Assembly (NCBI GenBank): GCA_943370295.1
Contig: CALRQL020000001.1
Span: 485,627 to 549,626, forward strand
DNA from: SB11 sp943370295
GTDB lineage: Bacteria; Bacteroidota; Bacteroidia; UBA8524
Direction of reading: 5' to 3'
DNA: 64,000 bases
Shown here: positions 35,108 through 44,500 of the stretch, piece by piece
How positions within the stretch are numbered: the stretch's first letter is position 1
Layout of the letters: each line of letters starts with the position of its first letter
Translations under genes and position numbers: made by a program
Notes under the pieces: model-generated
What the model was told of the DNA's origin: nothing
The model's input: only the letters and a program-made list of their open reading frames with translations
The model's database searches: none

Positions 35108-36208
35108 TTAAATAAGCGACGAAAAATTGCCATACAAAGCGCCGCCGATATTATCGGCTTTGCTACCTGTTGCTGCTGACAATACGTTAGTTTGATTTTT
35201 AACGCGCAACAATCCTAACAGTGCAAAAATAAGAGCCTCTTTGTATTCAATTATGTTTTTATCCTCGGGTATCACAAACTCTGCATCGCTGTGGGTACGC
35301 ATAAGGTCAATCAAGGCTTCGTTATATGTTCCGCCACCGGTTACCAATATTTTGTAACCTTCGGGTTGGTTATCGGTGAGGGCATCAATAGTTTTTGCAA
35401 TTTGGCCCGCAATATGGTCGGCAAGAGTTTTCATCAAATCCTCTTGCTTGTTGGTTTTTTCATATTCACGCACGATTGGCCAAAACTCGCTGTTAATCCA
35501 CTCACGTCCCAATGATTTAGCCCCTGTTTTGGTATAAAAGGGCAATTCGTTCAGCTTTTTCAATAAATCATAGTTAATGCTGCCGCTAAGTGCTATCTCA
35601 CCGTTGTGGTCGTAGTCTTTACCAAGATTACGGGCAATACGGTTTAATACGATGTTTCCCGGACAAATATCAAAAGCAGTAAGTGAGCCGTTGCGTTTTG
35701 CTGTTATGTTGCAAAAGCCGCCTAGGTTTAGGCAAGCATCGTAATTGGCAAATAAAAGAGTATCGCCCATTGGAACTAATGGCGCGCCTTGACCGCCAAG
35801 GGCTACATCTACAGTTCTGAAATCAGATACAACCGGCAGGCCGGTGGCACCGTGTAATGATGAGCCGGCACCAACTTGGGCCGTGAAGCCGCTTTCGGGC
35901 TGGTGAAATACGGTATGGCCGTGTGATGCAACCAAATCAACTTTTACATTGTGTTTTTTTATAAATTGGTTTACCAATGAGCCAAGGTATAAGCCATAAA
36001 AAGTATCGGTTTTTGCGTAAATGGCAGGTGTTTGTTTGCGCAACTGCGAAAGGCGTATGCGCCATTTAGAATCGTAAGGTATGGTTTCAGCTTCCACAAT
36101 GCGGTAGGCCCATTGGCCGCCATCTTCTTGTAGCTCGCACAGTGCAAGGTCAACCCCATCCATTGAGGAGCCCGACATAATTCCTAAAACATTGTATTTC
36201 ATAATCAT
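35108..36208 (-). CDS. anmK: Anhydro-N-acetylmuramic acid kinase
   Basis: The 366-residue kinase opens and phosphorylates 1,6-anhydro-MurNAc released during cell-wall turnover, giving MurNAc-6-phosphate. Motifs: the ATP loop GIMSGSSMDGVDLALC (residues 9-24), ASHGHTVFHQP near 93, the catalytic GQGAPLVPMGD near 136 with its Asp, LNLGGFCNI near 157 and VTGGGTYNEAL near 290. It starts MIMKYN; the second Met is possible. It is 37 bases upstream of the dehydrogenase gene. Confidence 0.95.
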   Translation of the reverse strand: MIMKYNVLGIMSGSSMDGVDLALCELQEDGGQWAYRIVEAETIPYDSKWRIRLSQLRKQTPAIYAKTDTFYGLYLGSLVNQFIKKHNVKVDLVASHGHTVFHQPESGFTAQVGAGSSLHGATGLPVVSDFRTVDVALGGQGAPLVPMGDTLLFANYDACLNLGGFCNITAKRNGSLTAFDICPGNIVLNRIARNLGKDYDHNGEIALSGSINYDLLKKLNELPFYTKTGAKSLGREWINSEFWPIVREYEKTNKQEDLMKTLADHIAGQIAKTIDALTDNQPEGYKILVTGGGTYNEALIDLMRTHSDAEFVIPEDKNIIEYKEALIFALLGLLRVKNQTNVLSAATGSKADNIGGALYGNFSSLI

Positions 36209-36355
36209 TCAGTTAAGTATCAATCAAATAAAAACGGGCAAAATCAAAGTGTTTAAAACTACCGAGGCAGATGTGTAAAAAGTATGCCCCCTTAAGCGCG
36301 CTGCGAATTTAAAAAAGTTTGCCTTAAAACATAGGTAATCAAGCCACTTTAGGCA

Positions 36356-36751
36356 TTATTTCCTGTCATCAAGCAAGGTTTGCAGGCTGGTAAGGTTTAA
36401 TGGTTTGTGAAAGAAACCTTTAAGAATGGGGTATTCTTTCATTCTTTCAATATCCGAGGGGTCTTTTGATGAGGATAAGATGTAGATGGTAATAGGTTTA
36501 TTATCCATCATATATTCTAAATTTTCTTTGTGCAATACGTTTAGAAAATCCCATCCGTTCATTATGGGCATATTGATGTCTAATAAAATAACATCCGGCT
36601 TTAACGAACCAGCCTTTAAATGTTCGATAGCAAGTTGAGCATTAAGGTATTTAGAGATGGTAGTGTTGGGTATGAAACGTTGAATAACTTTCTCATTGAT
36701 GAAATTTTGTATTTCATCATCATCTATCAGGCAAATATGTATAGAGCCCAT
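36356..36751 (-). CDS. Single-domain response regulator (receiver only)
   Basis: The 131-residue protein is a CheY-like receiver: acidic pocket IDDDE near 9-13, phospho-acceptor Asp in VILLDINMPIMNGW near 55, and the conserved Ser/Lys pair in YILSSSKDPSD near 98-105. There is no output domain, so it should act by protein contact or in a phosphorelay. The start is ATG at 36751; an in-frame GTG lies two codons earlier. No kinase gene is adjacent. Confidence 0.9.
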   Translation of the reverse strand: MGSIHICLIDDDEIQNFINEKVIQRFIPNTTISKYLNAQLAIEHLKAGSLKPDVILLDINMPIMNGWDFLNVLHKENLEYMMDNKPITIYILSSSKDPSDIERMKEYPILKGFFHKPLNLTSLQTLLDDRK

Positions 36752-36888
36752 TTCCACGTTTGCTCTAAAGAGACCTTTTAAAAGTCATCAATCCCTTTAT
36801 AATCAGTTTATAAGTTTAAAAAACTACCGTTCGTTTATTCTCAAATATAAGGCGGCTTTTTAAAAATACATACCTCACGATAATTTTT

Positions 36889-36919
36889 TTTGAAAAAATG
36901 TGTACTTAATGTAGGTTTG
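36889..36919 (+). promoter_or_regulatory. Consensus Bacteroidetes promoter for the aminotransferase operon
   Basis: TTTG at 36889-36892, exactly 19 bases, then TAGGTTTG at 36912-36919. The ATG follows 14 bases later at 36933, so the leader is very short. Confidence 0.8.
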
Positions 36920-36932
36920 ATAAACGGAAAAT

Positions 36933-38207
36933 ATGAATACAAACCGCAGAAAGTTTATTAAAAAAGGTGCAATTGCTGCGGCAGGTACACTGCTTTTGCC
37001 CCGGTTGGTAAGCGGGAACAACTACGCCGATTTAAAAAATATAACAGCTGCTGATGATGAAAGTTTTTGGAAGCTGGTAAGAAGCAATTTTCCGTTGGAT
37101 GAAAAGATTGCCTATTTGAATAACGGTACCATGGGCCCCTCGCCGTATAGTGTGATTGAAAGTCAGTACAATACCATGCTTGAGGTGGACAGAACCGGAA
37201 AATATGGTGGCTGGGAGGAAGCGGTGCCTGCATTGGCAAGATTTACGGGTTGCAAAAACGATGAAATATGCCTTACCCGAAATGTTACCGAAGGCATTAA
37301 CATAGTTTGCTGGGGGTTGGATTTAAAAAAAGGCGATGAGGTAATAATTACCAACCACGAACATGTGGGCAATGCCTTGCCGTGGCTTAACCGTGCTAAA
37401 ATTGACGGTATTGTGCTAAAGGTACTTCAGCTTGCTGATACGTCTGCCGAAAACTTAAACCGTATTAATGCACTCATCACTAAAAAAACAAGGGTGATAG
37501 CTGTGCCCCATATACCTTGTACACAAGGACAAATATTACCTGCTAAAGAAATTTGCACGTTGGCAAAAGAAAAAGGTATCTACTCTTTTATTGACGGGGC
37601 TCACGGGCCCGGTATGCTGGTGCTTGATTTGAACGATATGGGCTGCGATTTTTATGCAAGTTGTTGCCACAAATGGATGCTTGGCCCAAAGGGTACCGGC
37701 TTTTTGTATGTGAAGCATGAAAAACTGAACGACATACAAGCCAAATGGGTAGGCGGATATTGTGATACGGGTTGGAGTTTGCTTAGCAATCCGCCTGAAC
37801 TGAAAGGGTATGTAGATAACGCACACCGTTACTATTATGGCTCTATGAGTGCGCCTTTGTATAAAGGGGTGGTGGCAGCCGTTGAGTTTCATGAGTTAAT
37901 AGGCCGTGATAAAATATACCAACGTATAACCGCTTTGGCTTCGCATTTTTATAAACGCATGCAGGAGTTGGAAGGAAAGGTTGTATTAACTACACCCGCC
38001 GAACAAAAGTCGAGAGGGGCAGTAGTGGGCTTCACTATTCCATCTCTACCGAGTGAAGAGTTTACGGGGATTGCCAACAAAGCAGGTATGCGTTTACGCT
38101 ATGTTCCCGAAAACGGGCTTAATTTCCACAGGGTATCCTTCCATATTTATAATACCTTTGAAGAGGCCGATAAATTAGCCGATTTGGTGGCTCAATCGGT
38201 AAAATAG
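36933..38207 (+). CDS. Tat-exported class V aminotransferase
   Basis: The 424-residue PLP enzyme carries a twin-arginine signal (NRRKFIKKG then a hydrophobic stretch AAAGTLLLPRL), so it should be exported folded with its cofactor. Class V motifs: TRNVTEGINIVCWGL near 112, PHIPCTQGQ near 192, FIDGAHGPGML near 220 and the PLP-binding Lys247 in CCHKWMLGPKGTG. Similarity to isopenicillin-N epimerase-like and cysteine desulfurase-like enzymes is general and the substrate is unknown. The menE-like gene begins 10 bases downstream. Confidence 0.88.
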   Translation: MNTNRRKFIKKGAIAAAGTLLLPRLVSGNNYADLKNITAADDESFWKLVRSNFPLDEKIAYLNNGTMGPSPYSVIESQYNTMLEVDRTGKYGGWEEAVPALARFTGCKNDEICLTRNVTEGINIVCWGLDLKKGDEVIITNHEHVGNALPWLNRAKIDGIVLKVLQLADTSAENLNRINALITKKTRVIAVPHIPCTQGQILPAKEICTLAKEKGIYSFIDGAHGPGMLVLDLNDMGCDFYASCCHKWMLGPKGTGFLYVKHEKLNDIQAKWVGGYCDTGWSLLSNPPELKGYVDNAHRYYYGSMSAPLYKGVVAAVEFHELIGRDKIYQRITALASHFYKRMQELEGKVVLTTPAEQKSRGAVVGFTIPSLPSEEFTGIANKAGMRLRYVPENGLNFHRVSFHIYNTFEEADKLADLVAQSVK

Positions 38208-38217
38208 AAAGAAACGT

Positions 38218-39312
38218 GTGCCTTATTTAGTCTTAGGAAATAACAACATACCGTTTTCTCAGCTTGCTGATTCTGACTTTTTGTTTGAAGGTGATTTAAG
38301 CCCCAATCAAGGGGTTGCTTTGCACGTTGCGCAACAATGGTTGCAAGGCAGGCAAGAGTTCGCCATTCATACGTCGGGCAGTACGGGTACACCCAAACCT
38401 ATTGTTTGGAAGCGCAAACTGATGGAGCAAAGTGCCGGGCAAACGCTCGGTGTGTTGGGCATTACATCGGCAGATAAAATATTCCTATGCCTTTCAGTAC
38501 ATACAGCAGGCGGACTAATGATGCTGGTGCGTGCCCTTTTGGCCAACATTCCCGTTGAGGTGGTTGAGCCATCAGGCAATCCAATGGAGAAACTTTCACT
38601 ACAACACGATTACACCTTTGCCTCGTTTGTGCCCCTGCAAATGCACCATATTTTGACCGGCTACGATATGGTGTCGGTGCAGAAACTTAACCGGTTTAAA
38701 AAAATACTGGTGGGTGGGGCTACCATGAACAACGATTGGGCAAGGAGATTTACCGACCTTGACCCTGAGTTTTACCATACTTACGGAATGACGGAAACCT
38801 ACACCCACATTGCTTTGCGTAAGCTAAACGGGGTAGGAGCAACGCCCAGATATGTGCCGCTAAAATCGGTGCAGGTGAGTAAGGATAGGGAAGAGCGTTT
38901 GGTAATAAACGGGGTGATAACAGGATATGCCGATATTGTAACCAGCGACCGCGTGCGTATATTCCCCGACGGGAGTTTTGAGATTTTGGGCAGGATGGAT
39001 AATGTGATAAACTCAGGCGGGGTAAAGATTCAATTGGAAAAGGTTGAATCGGCGTTGGCCAGTTTGAAGCAATTGGCAGGGCGAGATAGTTTTGCGTGGT
39101 ATGTGCCCGATGAAGAGTTAGGACAAAAACTGATTGCCATAATAAAGGGTAACCCGTTGCCTGCAATGGATGAGTATGAGGCCAAAGTTGATTTGCGCAG
39201 CTACTTAGAGCGGTACGAGGTGCCCAAACAATTTTTTTACATAGCTGATTTTGTATTGACTGACAGCGGTAAAGTGCAACGACAAAAAACCGCACAGTTG
39301 CTATTTGGATAA
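38218..39312 (+). CDS. menE: O-succinylbenzoate-CoA ligase-like adenylate-forming enzyme
   Basis: The 364-residue protein is a short acyl-adenylate synthetase. It has the ATP loop IHTSGSTGTPKPI near 56-68, the YGMTETYTHIAL motif near 188, and GRMDNVINSGGVKI near 259 with the hinge Asp. Bacteroidetes MenE proteins of menaquinone synthesis are this short, hence the assignment; no other men gene is in the window, so the symbol is probable, not certain. The start is GTG at 38218. Confidence 0.75.
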   Translation: MPYLVLGNNNIPFSQLADSDFLFEGDLSPNQGVALHVAQQWLQGRQEFAIHTSGSTGTPKPIVWKRKLMEQSAGQTLGVLGITSADKIFLCLSVHTAGGLMMLVRALLANIPVEVVEPSGNPMEKLSLQHDYTFASFVPLQMHHILTGYDMVSVQKLNRFKKILVGGATMNNDWARRFTDLDPEFYHTYGMTETYTHIALRKLNGVGATPRYVPLKSVQVSKDREERLVINGVITGYADIVTSDRVRIFPDGSFEILGRMDNVINSGGVKIQLEKVESALASLKQLAGRDSFAWYVPDEELGQKLIAIIKGNPLPAMDEYEAKVDLRSYLERYEVPKQFFYIADFVLTDSGKVQRQKTAQLLFG

Positions 39313-39325
39313 TAAAGTAAGCGGT

Positions 39326-40279
39326 ATGACAGGAATAACCCGCAAGTATATTGAAGCAAGGCTGGCAGCGCTTGGAGTTGATCCAACGTTGATTAACCGT
39401 TATGATGAACCCCAAAGGTTTTATCACACGCTTGATCATGTGATTGAGATACTGGAGTATTTTAAACGTTACGGCGCACTAGATAACGATGTTCTTTTTT
39501 TGAGTGCCGTTTTTCATGATATAATTTACAACCCCAAGGCGTTGGATAATGAGCTGAAATCAAAGCGGTTGTTTAAAGAAGTGTTTAACGGGCCTAAGGA
39601 GGTTAAAGAAGAAGTAGAGCTGATAATAGCTGATACACAAACCCATGAAACCACTTCGCCGTTATCGGCAGTGTTTCAAAAAGCGGATATCGCTGTTTTT
39701 GATAAACCGTTTGAAGGATTGCTTGAGTACGAAAACAAGATTTTTAGAGAATTTCAATACGCCGATTGGAAATTGTACCGCCCCGAAAGGATTAGGGTGC
39801 TGCAACAGTTTAATATTGATGGGAAACTAAACAATCTAATTTCTTATGTAGCCAACCGTAAACCCTCAATAGGGGTGTATGCGGGCAGTTTTAATCCTTT
39901 TCATAAAGGGCATTACAATATTTTGCAAAAGGCCGAGCAGATTTTTGATAAGGTGATTATTGCTTTTGGCAAAAACCTTGAAAAGAACAATGCTAAATGG
40001 CCGGTGCCGCAAACTATCTCCTTCAGGCAAATTGAAGAGTATGACGGACTGATTACTGATTTTGTAAAGTCGTTGGGGTATGATGTAACGTTGATTCGCG
40101 GCTTACGGAACACCGAGGATTTAAAGTACGAAATGAAGCAGTACCGCTATATGCAGGATTTTATGCCCGAAGTGAAAGTGGTAAGCCTATTCAGCGACCC
40201 GCAATTCGAGCACATCAGCTCCTCAAGCATCCGTATTTTAGAAAAATACGGCAAGCACCAAAATTACCTGTTAGAGTAA
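39326..40279 (+). CDS. Fusion: HD-type hydrolase domain plus CoaD-like adenylyltransferase
   Basis: The 317-residue protein joins two domains. Residues 1-185 resemble predicted metal-dependent HD phosphohydrolases (FYHTLDHVIEILEYF, SAVFHDIIYNP with His and HD ligands). Residues 190-317 resemble pantetheine-phosphate adenylyltransferase: GVYAGSFNPFHKGHYNIL (HxGH), LIRGLRNTEDLKYEM near 268 and ISSSSIRILEKYG near 305. CoaD normally makes dephospho-CoA from phosphopantetheine and ATP, but the active loop here differs from the usual GSFDPxTxGH. Start is ATG 39326; a TTG at 39305 would overlap menE. Confidence 0.8.
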   Translation: MTGITRKYIEARLAALGVDPTLINRYDEPQRFYHTLDHVIEILEYFKRYGALDNDVLFLSAVFHDIIYNPKALDNELKSKRLFKEVFNGPKEVKEEVELIIADTQTHETTSPLSAVFQKADIAVFDKPFEGLLEYENKIFREFQYADWKLYRPERIRVLQQFNIDGKLNNLISYVANRKPSIGVYAGSFNPFHKGHYNILQKAEQIFDKVIIAFGKNLEKNNAKWPVPQTISFRQIEEYDGLITDFVKSLGYDVTLIRGLRNTEDLKYEMKQYRYMQDFMPEVKVVSLFSDPQFEHISSSSIRILEKYGKHQNYLLE

Positions 40280-40298
40280 GTGCCTGCCGTATGATGTA

Positions 40299-41489
40299 TT
40301 AATGTCCGTGCCCGCCTTCTTCGCTGTTAAATTGTTTGGCAAGCAATGCGTAGGCACCCTTGGTTACCACTTTCAACTCTTTCATATCCGTTTTGGGCGG
40401 CAATTGTACTTCTGTAAAGCCATTTTCACTTAAGCCTGCGGTAACCTCAATCATCGTGTACTCATTTACCTCGGTAGCGCCCTCTTTTTTAGTTCCCTCA
40501 AAAGCAAAAATGTATTTCTTGTTTTCGTAGGCTACCACAGCTTCGTTAGGTAGCGAAGGCAACGTACCGCTTTGAGTTTCTATCGTGGCGGTAACAAACA
40601 TACCGGGCAACAATTCGGGGTCTTCTTTATCCAAATGGCAATGTATGCGCACGGTTCGGTCTTGCTCAATTTCTCGGCCGATAAGATACACATGCGCTTT
40701 GCGGTCGGTAGTTTCGTGGGCAATGCTGAAATGCACCAAATTACCCAGTTTAATTTTTGACAGGTCGCGCTCAAACACCCGTATTTCGGCGTGTAGGTGT
40801 TTGGTGTCAATAATTCTAAACATCTCTACTCCGGGACTTATAAACGCTCCTAAACTAACATTTACTTGGGTTACGTAACCGCTGATGGGTGATGTGATGT
40901 TTAACACCGCACTAATGTCTCCCTTTTCAATTTGTTGAAGCGGAGCTCCTGCCATTTGCAGTTTAGCTCTTAATCCTTGTGCTTTGGCCTTTGTGCCTTC
41001 GTAATCAGCTTTTGATTGTTGCAAGGTTTTCAAAGCATTTACATTGTCTTTGGCCAATAGCTCCTGCCTTTTGTATTCAGCTTCTAAATACTCAAGCCTG
41101 CTGCGATTTTCTATATAATCTTGTTGCAGTTGTATGTACTCGTTGCTTTTAAGGGTGGCAATTACCTGCCCTTTGCTCACCTGCATACCCTGCAACAACT
41201 CGGTATGTTGTAAAAATCCTCCCAATGTAACCGTAACCGATACTAGGTTTTGCGGGGGGACATCCAAAACGCCGGTGGCCTTTATCGTGCCGCTAAGTTG
41301 GCGCATCTCGATACTACCCAACACAATGCCCGCATTTTTAACTTGCTCGGCAGTTAGTTCAATGTGGCTGCCGTGTTCGTGTTCATCCGCGTGGGTATCT
41401 GCTTCTTTTGCGCCTTCTGTTGATGAGTTTTTGCAGGCTCCCAATAGTGTGATGAACGTTGCTATATATACTATCTTATTAATTTTCAT
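40299..41489 (-). CDS. RND efflux periplasmic adaptor lipoprotein (CusB/CzcB type)
   Basis: The 396-residue membrane-fusion protein has a lipobox (LLGACKN, Cys19), a His-rich metal-binding stretch just after it (THADEHEHGSH), the lipoyl/coiled-coil hairpin (residues about 80-200, LQQDYIENRSRLEYLEAEYK) and beta-barrel domains, and a His-rich end (EEGGHGH). It links inner-membrane RND pump and outer-membrane channel. It is the last gene of the operon, 11 bases after the pump gene. Confidence 0.92.
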   Translation of the reverse strand: MKINKIVYIATFITLLGACKNSSTEGAKEADTHADEHEHGSHIELTAEQVKNAGIVLGSIEMRQLSGTIKATGVLDVPPQNLVSVTVTLGGFLQHTELLQGMQVSKGQVIATLKSNEYIQLQQDYIENRSRLEYLEAEYKRQELLAKDNVNALKTLQQSKADYEGTKAKAQGLRAKLQMAGAPLQQIEKGDISAVLNITSPISGYVTQVNVSLGAFISPGVEMFRIIDTKHLHAEIRVFERDLSKIKLGNLVHFSIAHETTDRKAHVYLIGREIEQDRTVRIHCHLDKEDPELLPGMFVTATIETQSGTLPSLPNEAVVAYENKKYIFAFEGTKKEGATEVNEYTMIEVTAGLSENGFTEVQLPPKTDMKELKVVTKGAYALLAKQFNSEEGGHGH

Positions 41490-41500
41490 TGTGGTAAACG

Positions 41501-44500
41501 TTATTTAATGCCCAACAGGTATTCAATTTCAATTACTGCTTGGTTGTAATTGTTCAGGGCTTGTAAATGGTTTTGTTTTATCTCAATAGCTGCCGATAGG
41601 CTTTGCAGGTATTCTACATAACCTATTTCACCGCTTTTCCATGCTTTTTGAGCTTGCTCCATAATAAGCTGCGCATTGGGCAAAGCAGTGTTTGTGTAGT
41701 AATCCAACGAGGTTTTGCTTTTAGTAAACTCCAAAACAGCTTGTTTATACCCTGTGTTTAGTTCAAGTTCAGCCTGTTTGTATTGTGTTTGACTGATAAG
41801 CTGTTGCGTTTCGGCAGCCCTTACTTTAGCTGTTTGCGGGGCAAACCACAAGGGAATGCTTATTCCCACCTGCATACCCGTGAACCTCTTTTCGCTACCA
41901 TAGAATATCGAGTTTCCGCCAATGGTTTGCGTACCGATAAGCGTTTGGCTAAAGTAACCGATGGTGATATCAGGTAGTAACAATGCCCCCTCTACTTGTT
42001 TTTGTTTTTGGGCAATTACTTGTTGCTGTTGCCACCATTGCAGCAAAGGGTTTTTGTGCAATTGGTTGGTATCGGCAAGGGTACTGCCTGTTTTTGCTTC
42101 TAACGAAACCGCAGGAAATTGCAGACTATCAGAGGTGTTTAGCAACAGTTGTAAATACGTGTATTTGCTGTTTAGCAGTGCACGGTGTTGTTGCAGTGCA
42201 TCGGCGGCAAGTCCTTGTCGGGCAAGGGCGGTGGTTTTTTCAAGCAAGTTGGTTTCTCCGGCGGCATAACGTGCTGAAGCCGTTTGGACAAACCCTTTGT
42301 ACAAGCTGTCTTGTTCAACCAAAAGCTTTTCATTAGCCAGCAGGTACACTATTTCATGCCACGTTTGTTTTACCGCTTTTACAAGGCTGTTTTCGTTGGC
42401 CGATAATTGCAATTGACTGCTTTTTACCGTTTCGGTAGCTAATTGTGCCCGCTTGCCCAATACCGTAGGGAAGGGTAGTGTTTGGCTAATGGTAATGTTA
42501 TTATCGGTTTGTATGCTGTTATACTGCCCTAACATTACGTTGATGTTAGTTTTCCCAATATCAGAGCTTGTTTTTTTGAGCAGTTGCCGATGAGTAACTT
42601 CTTGCTTTGATGCTTGTATGTCGTAATTGTTTTGCAGGGCAGTGCTAATGGCCGTTTCAAGCGTAAGCGGTGTTTGGGCTGCGCCTGTAAATGGAATCAA
42701 AGCCAATGCAAGACAAATTATTGCGGGGGTAACGGGAAGTTTTTTAGTGAATGAGGATTTAGTAAAGAGGCTGTACAACACAGGCAGTACTAACAAGGTT
42801 AATAAGGTGGCTGTGATAAGCCCGCCTATTACTACGGTGGCAAGTGGTTTTTGTACTTCAGCACCCGATGAGTTTGAAAGTGCCATCGGTAAGAACCCTA
42901 AAGAAGCCACTAAGGCCGTCATTATAACGGGGCGCAAGCGCACGGCCGTACCCTTTAATATAATGCGGTTGAGTTGGGTATAGCCTTCTTTTTTCAGTCG
43001 GTTAAACTCACCAATCAACACTATACCGTTTAATACAGCTACCCCAAACAGTGCGATAAACCCTACACCTGCCGAGATACTAAAGGGCATATCGCGCAGC
43101 CACAATGCCAAAACACCGCCAATAGCCGAAAAGGGAATGGCTGTGAATATAAGCAGGCTTTGCCCGATGGAGTGAAAGGTGAAATACAGCAGTACGAAGA
43201 TGAGTAGTAAAGCTACGGGAACAGCAATGGCAAGGCGGTTGCGTGCCTCTTCAAAGTTTTTAAAAGTACCGCCGTAGGTGGCATAATAACCCGGTGAGAA
43301 TTTTACTTGGGTTTCCATTTTTGCTTTCACTTCTTCTACAATGCTTTGTACATCACGTCCGCGCACGTTAAAGCCAATCACAATACGGCGTTTAGCATCG
43401 TCTCGTTGTATTTGGTTGGGGCCGCTCACAAAATCAATGTCTGCAATCTGTTCAAGGGGTACGTTTTGCCCGTTGGGGGCAGGAACATATAATCCCTTCA
43501 AATCCTCAATATTTTGCCGATTGTTTTTGTCCAGTCTCACCACCATATCAAAACGGCGTTCGCCCTCAAAAACCTGCCCGGCGGCTTCTCCTGCAAAACC
43601 TACCCGTAAAGTGCGGTTCACGGTTTCAATATCAAGGCCGTAGCGTGCCAGTGCTTCTCGGTCTATATTCACCACCATTTGCTGCAAGCCGGTAGCTTTT
43701 TCCACATAAATGTCTTGAGCGCCTTGCACTTGGGCAACCAGTTTTCCTGTTTTTTCAGCATACTCAGTTAGTTTATCAAGGTCTTCGCCGTAAATTTTAA
43801 TCACCACGTCCTGCCTTGCACCGGTCATTAACTCGTTAAACCGCATTTGTATGGGTTGCAAAAACCCAAAACTCACTCCGGGGATGGCTTCCAGTTCCTT
43901 TGCCATTTTTTCGGCCAGTTCATCACGGGTTTCGGCACTCGTCCATTCGTCGCGGTCCTTTAGTACTACAATCATATCACAGGCTTCAATGGGCATGGGG
44001 TCGGTAGGTATTTCCGACGAACCGATTTTCCCTATCACTTCTTTTACTTCGGGAAACTTAGCCTTTAGTATTCCGGCGGCTTTTTGGCTTATTTCGATAG
44101 TGTGGCTTAACGATGAACCTGTGAGTACCCTTGTTTCTACTGAAAAGTCGCCTTCGTCTAACGAGGGGATAAACTCACCGCCCATGTTTATAAACAGTAT
44201 CAGTGCTCCTGTAAGTGCAATGACGGAGCCGGTGATAACCAGTGCTTTTCTTTTAAGGGCAAACTTGATGGCAGGACTGTACAAGCGTTGGAAAAAGTCC
44301 ATCAGTTTATCAGAAAACGTACGTTTGTTGGATACGTTTTTGCTTAGAAATAGTGCCGAAATCATGGGTACATAGGTAAGAGAGAGAATGAACGCTCCTA
44401 GAATGGCAAACGATACCGTTTGTGCCATAGGGCCGAACATTTTCCCTTCGATACCTACCAAGGCAAGTATGGGCAGGTACACAATCAAGATGATGATTTC

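Noticed and set aside
38750..39439. 229-codon minus-strand frame
   Set aside because: It lies over menE and the start of the HD-CoaD fusion, whose motifs are clear; the reverse frame has no recognisable domain.
43851..44375. 174-codon plus-strand frame inside the RND pump
   Set aside because: It is antisense to a clearly coding, conserved pump region and has no motif of its own.
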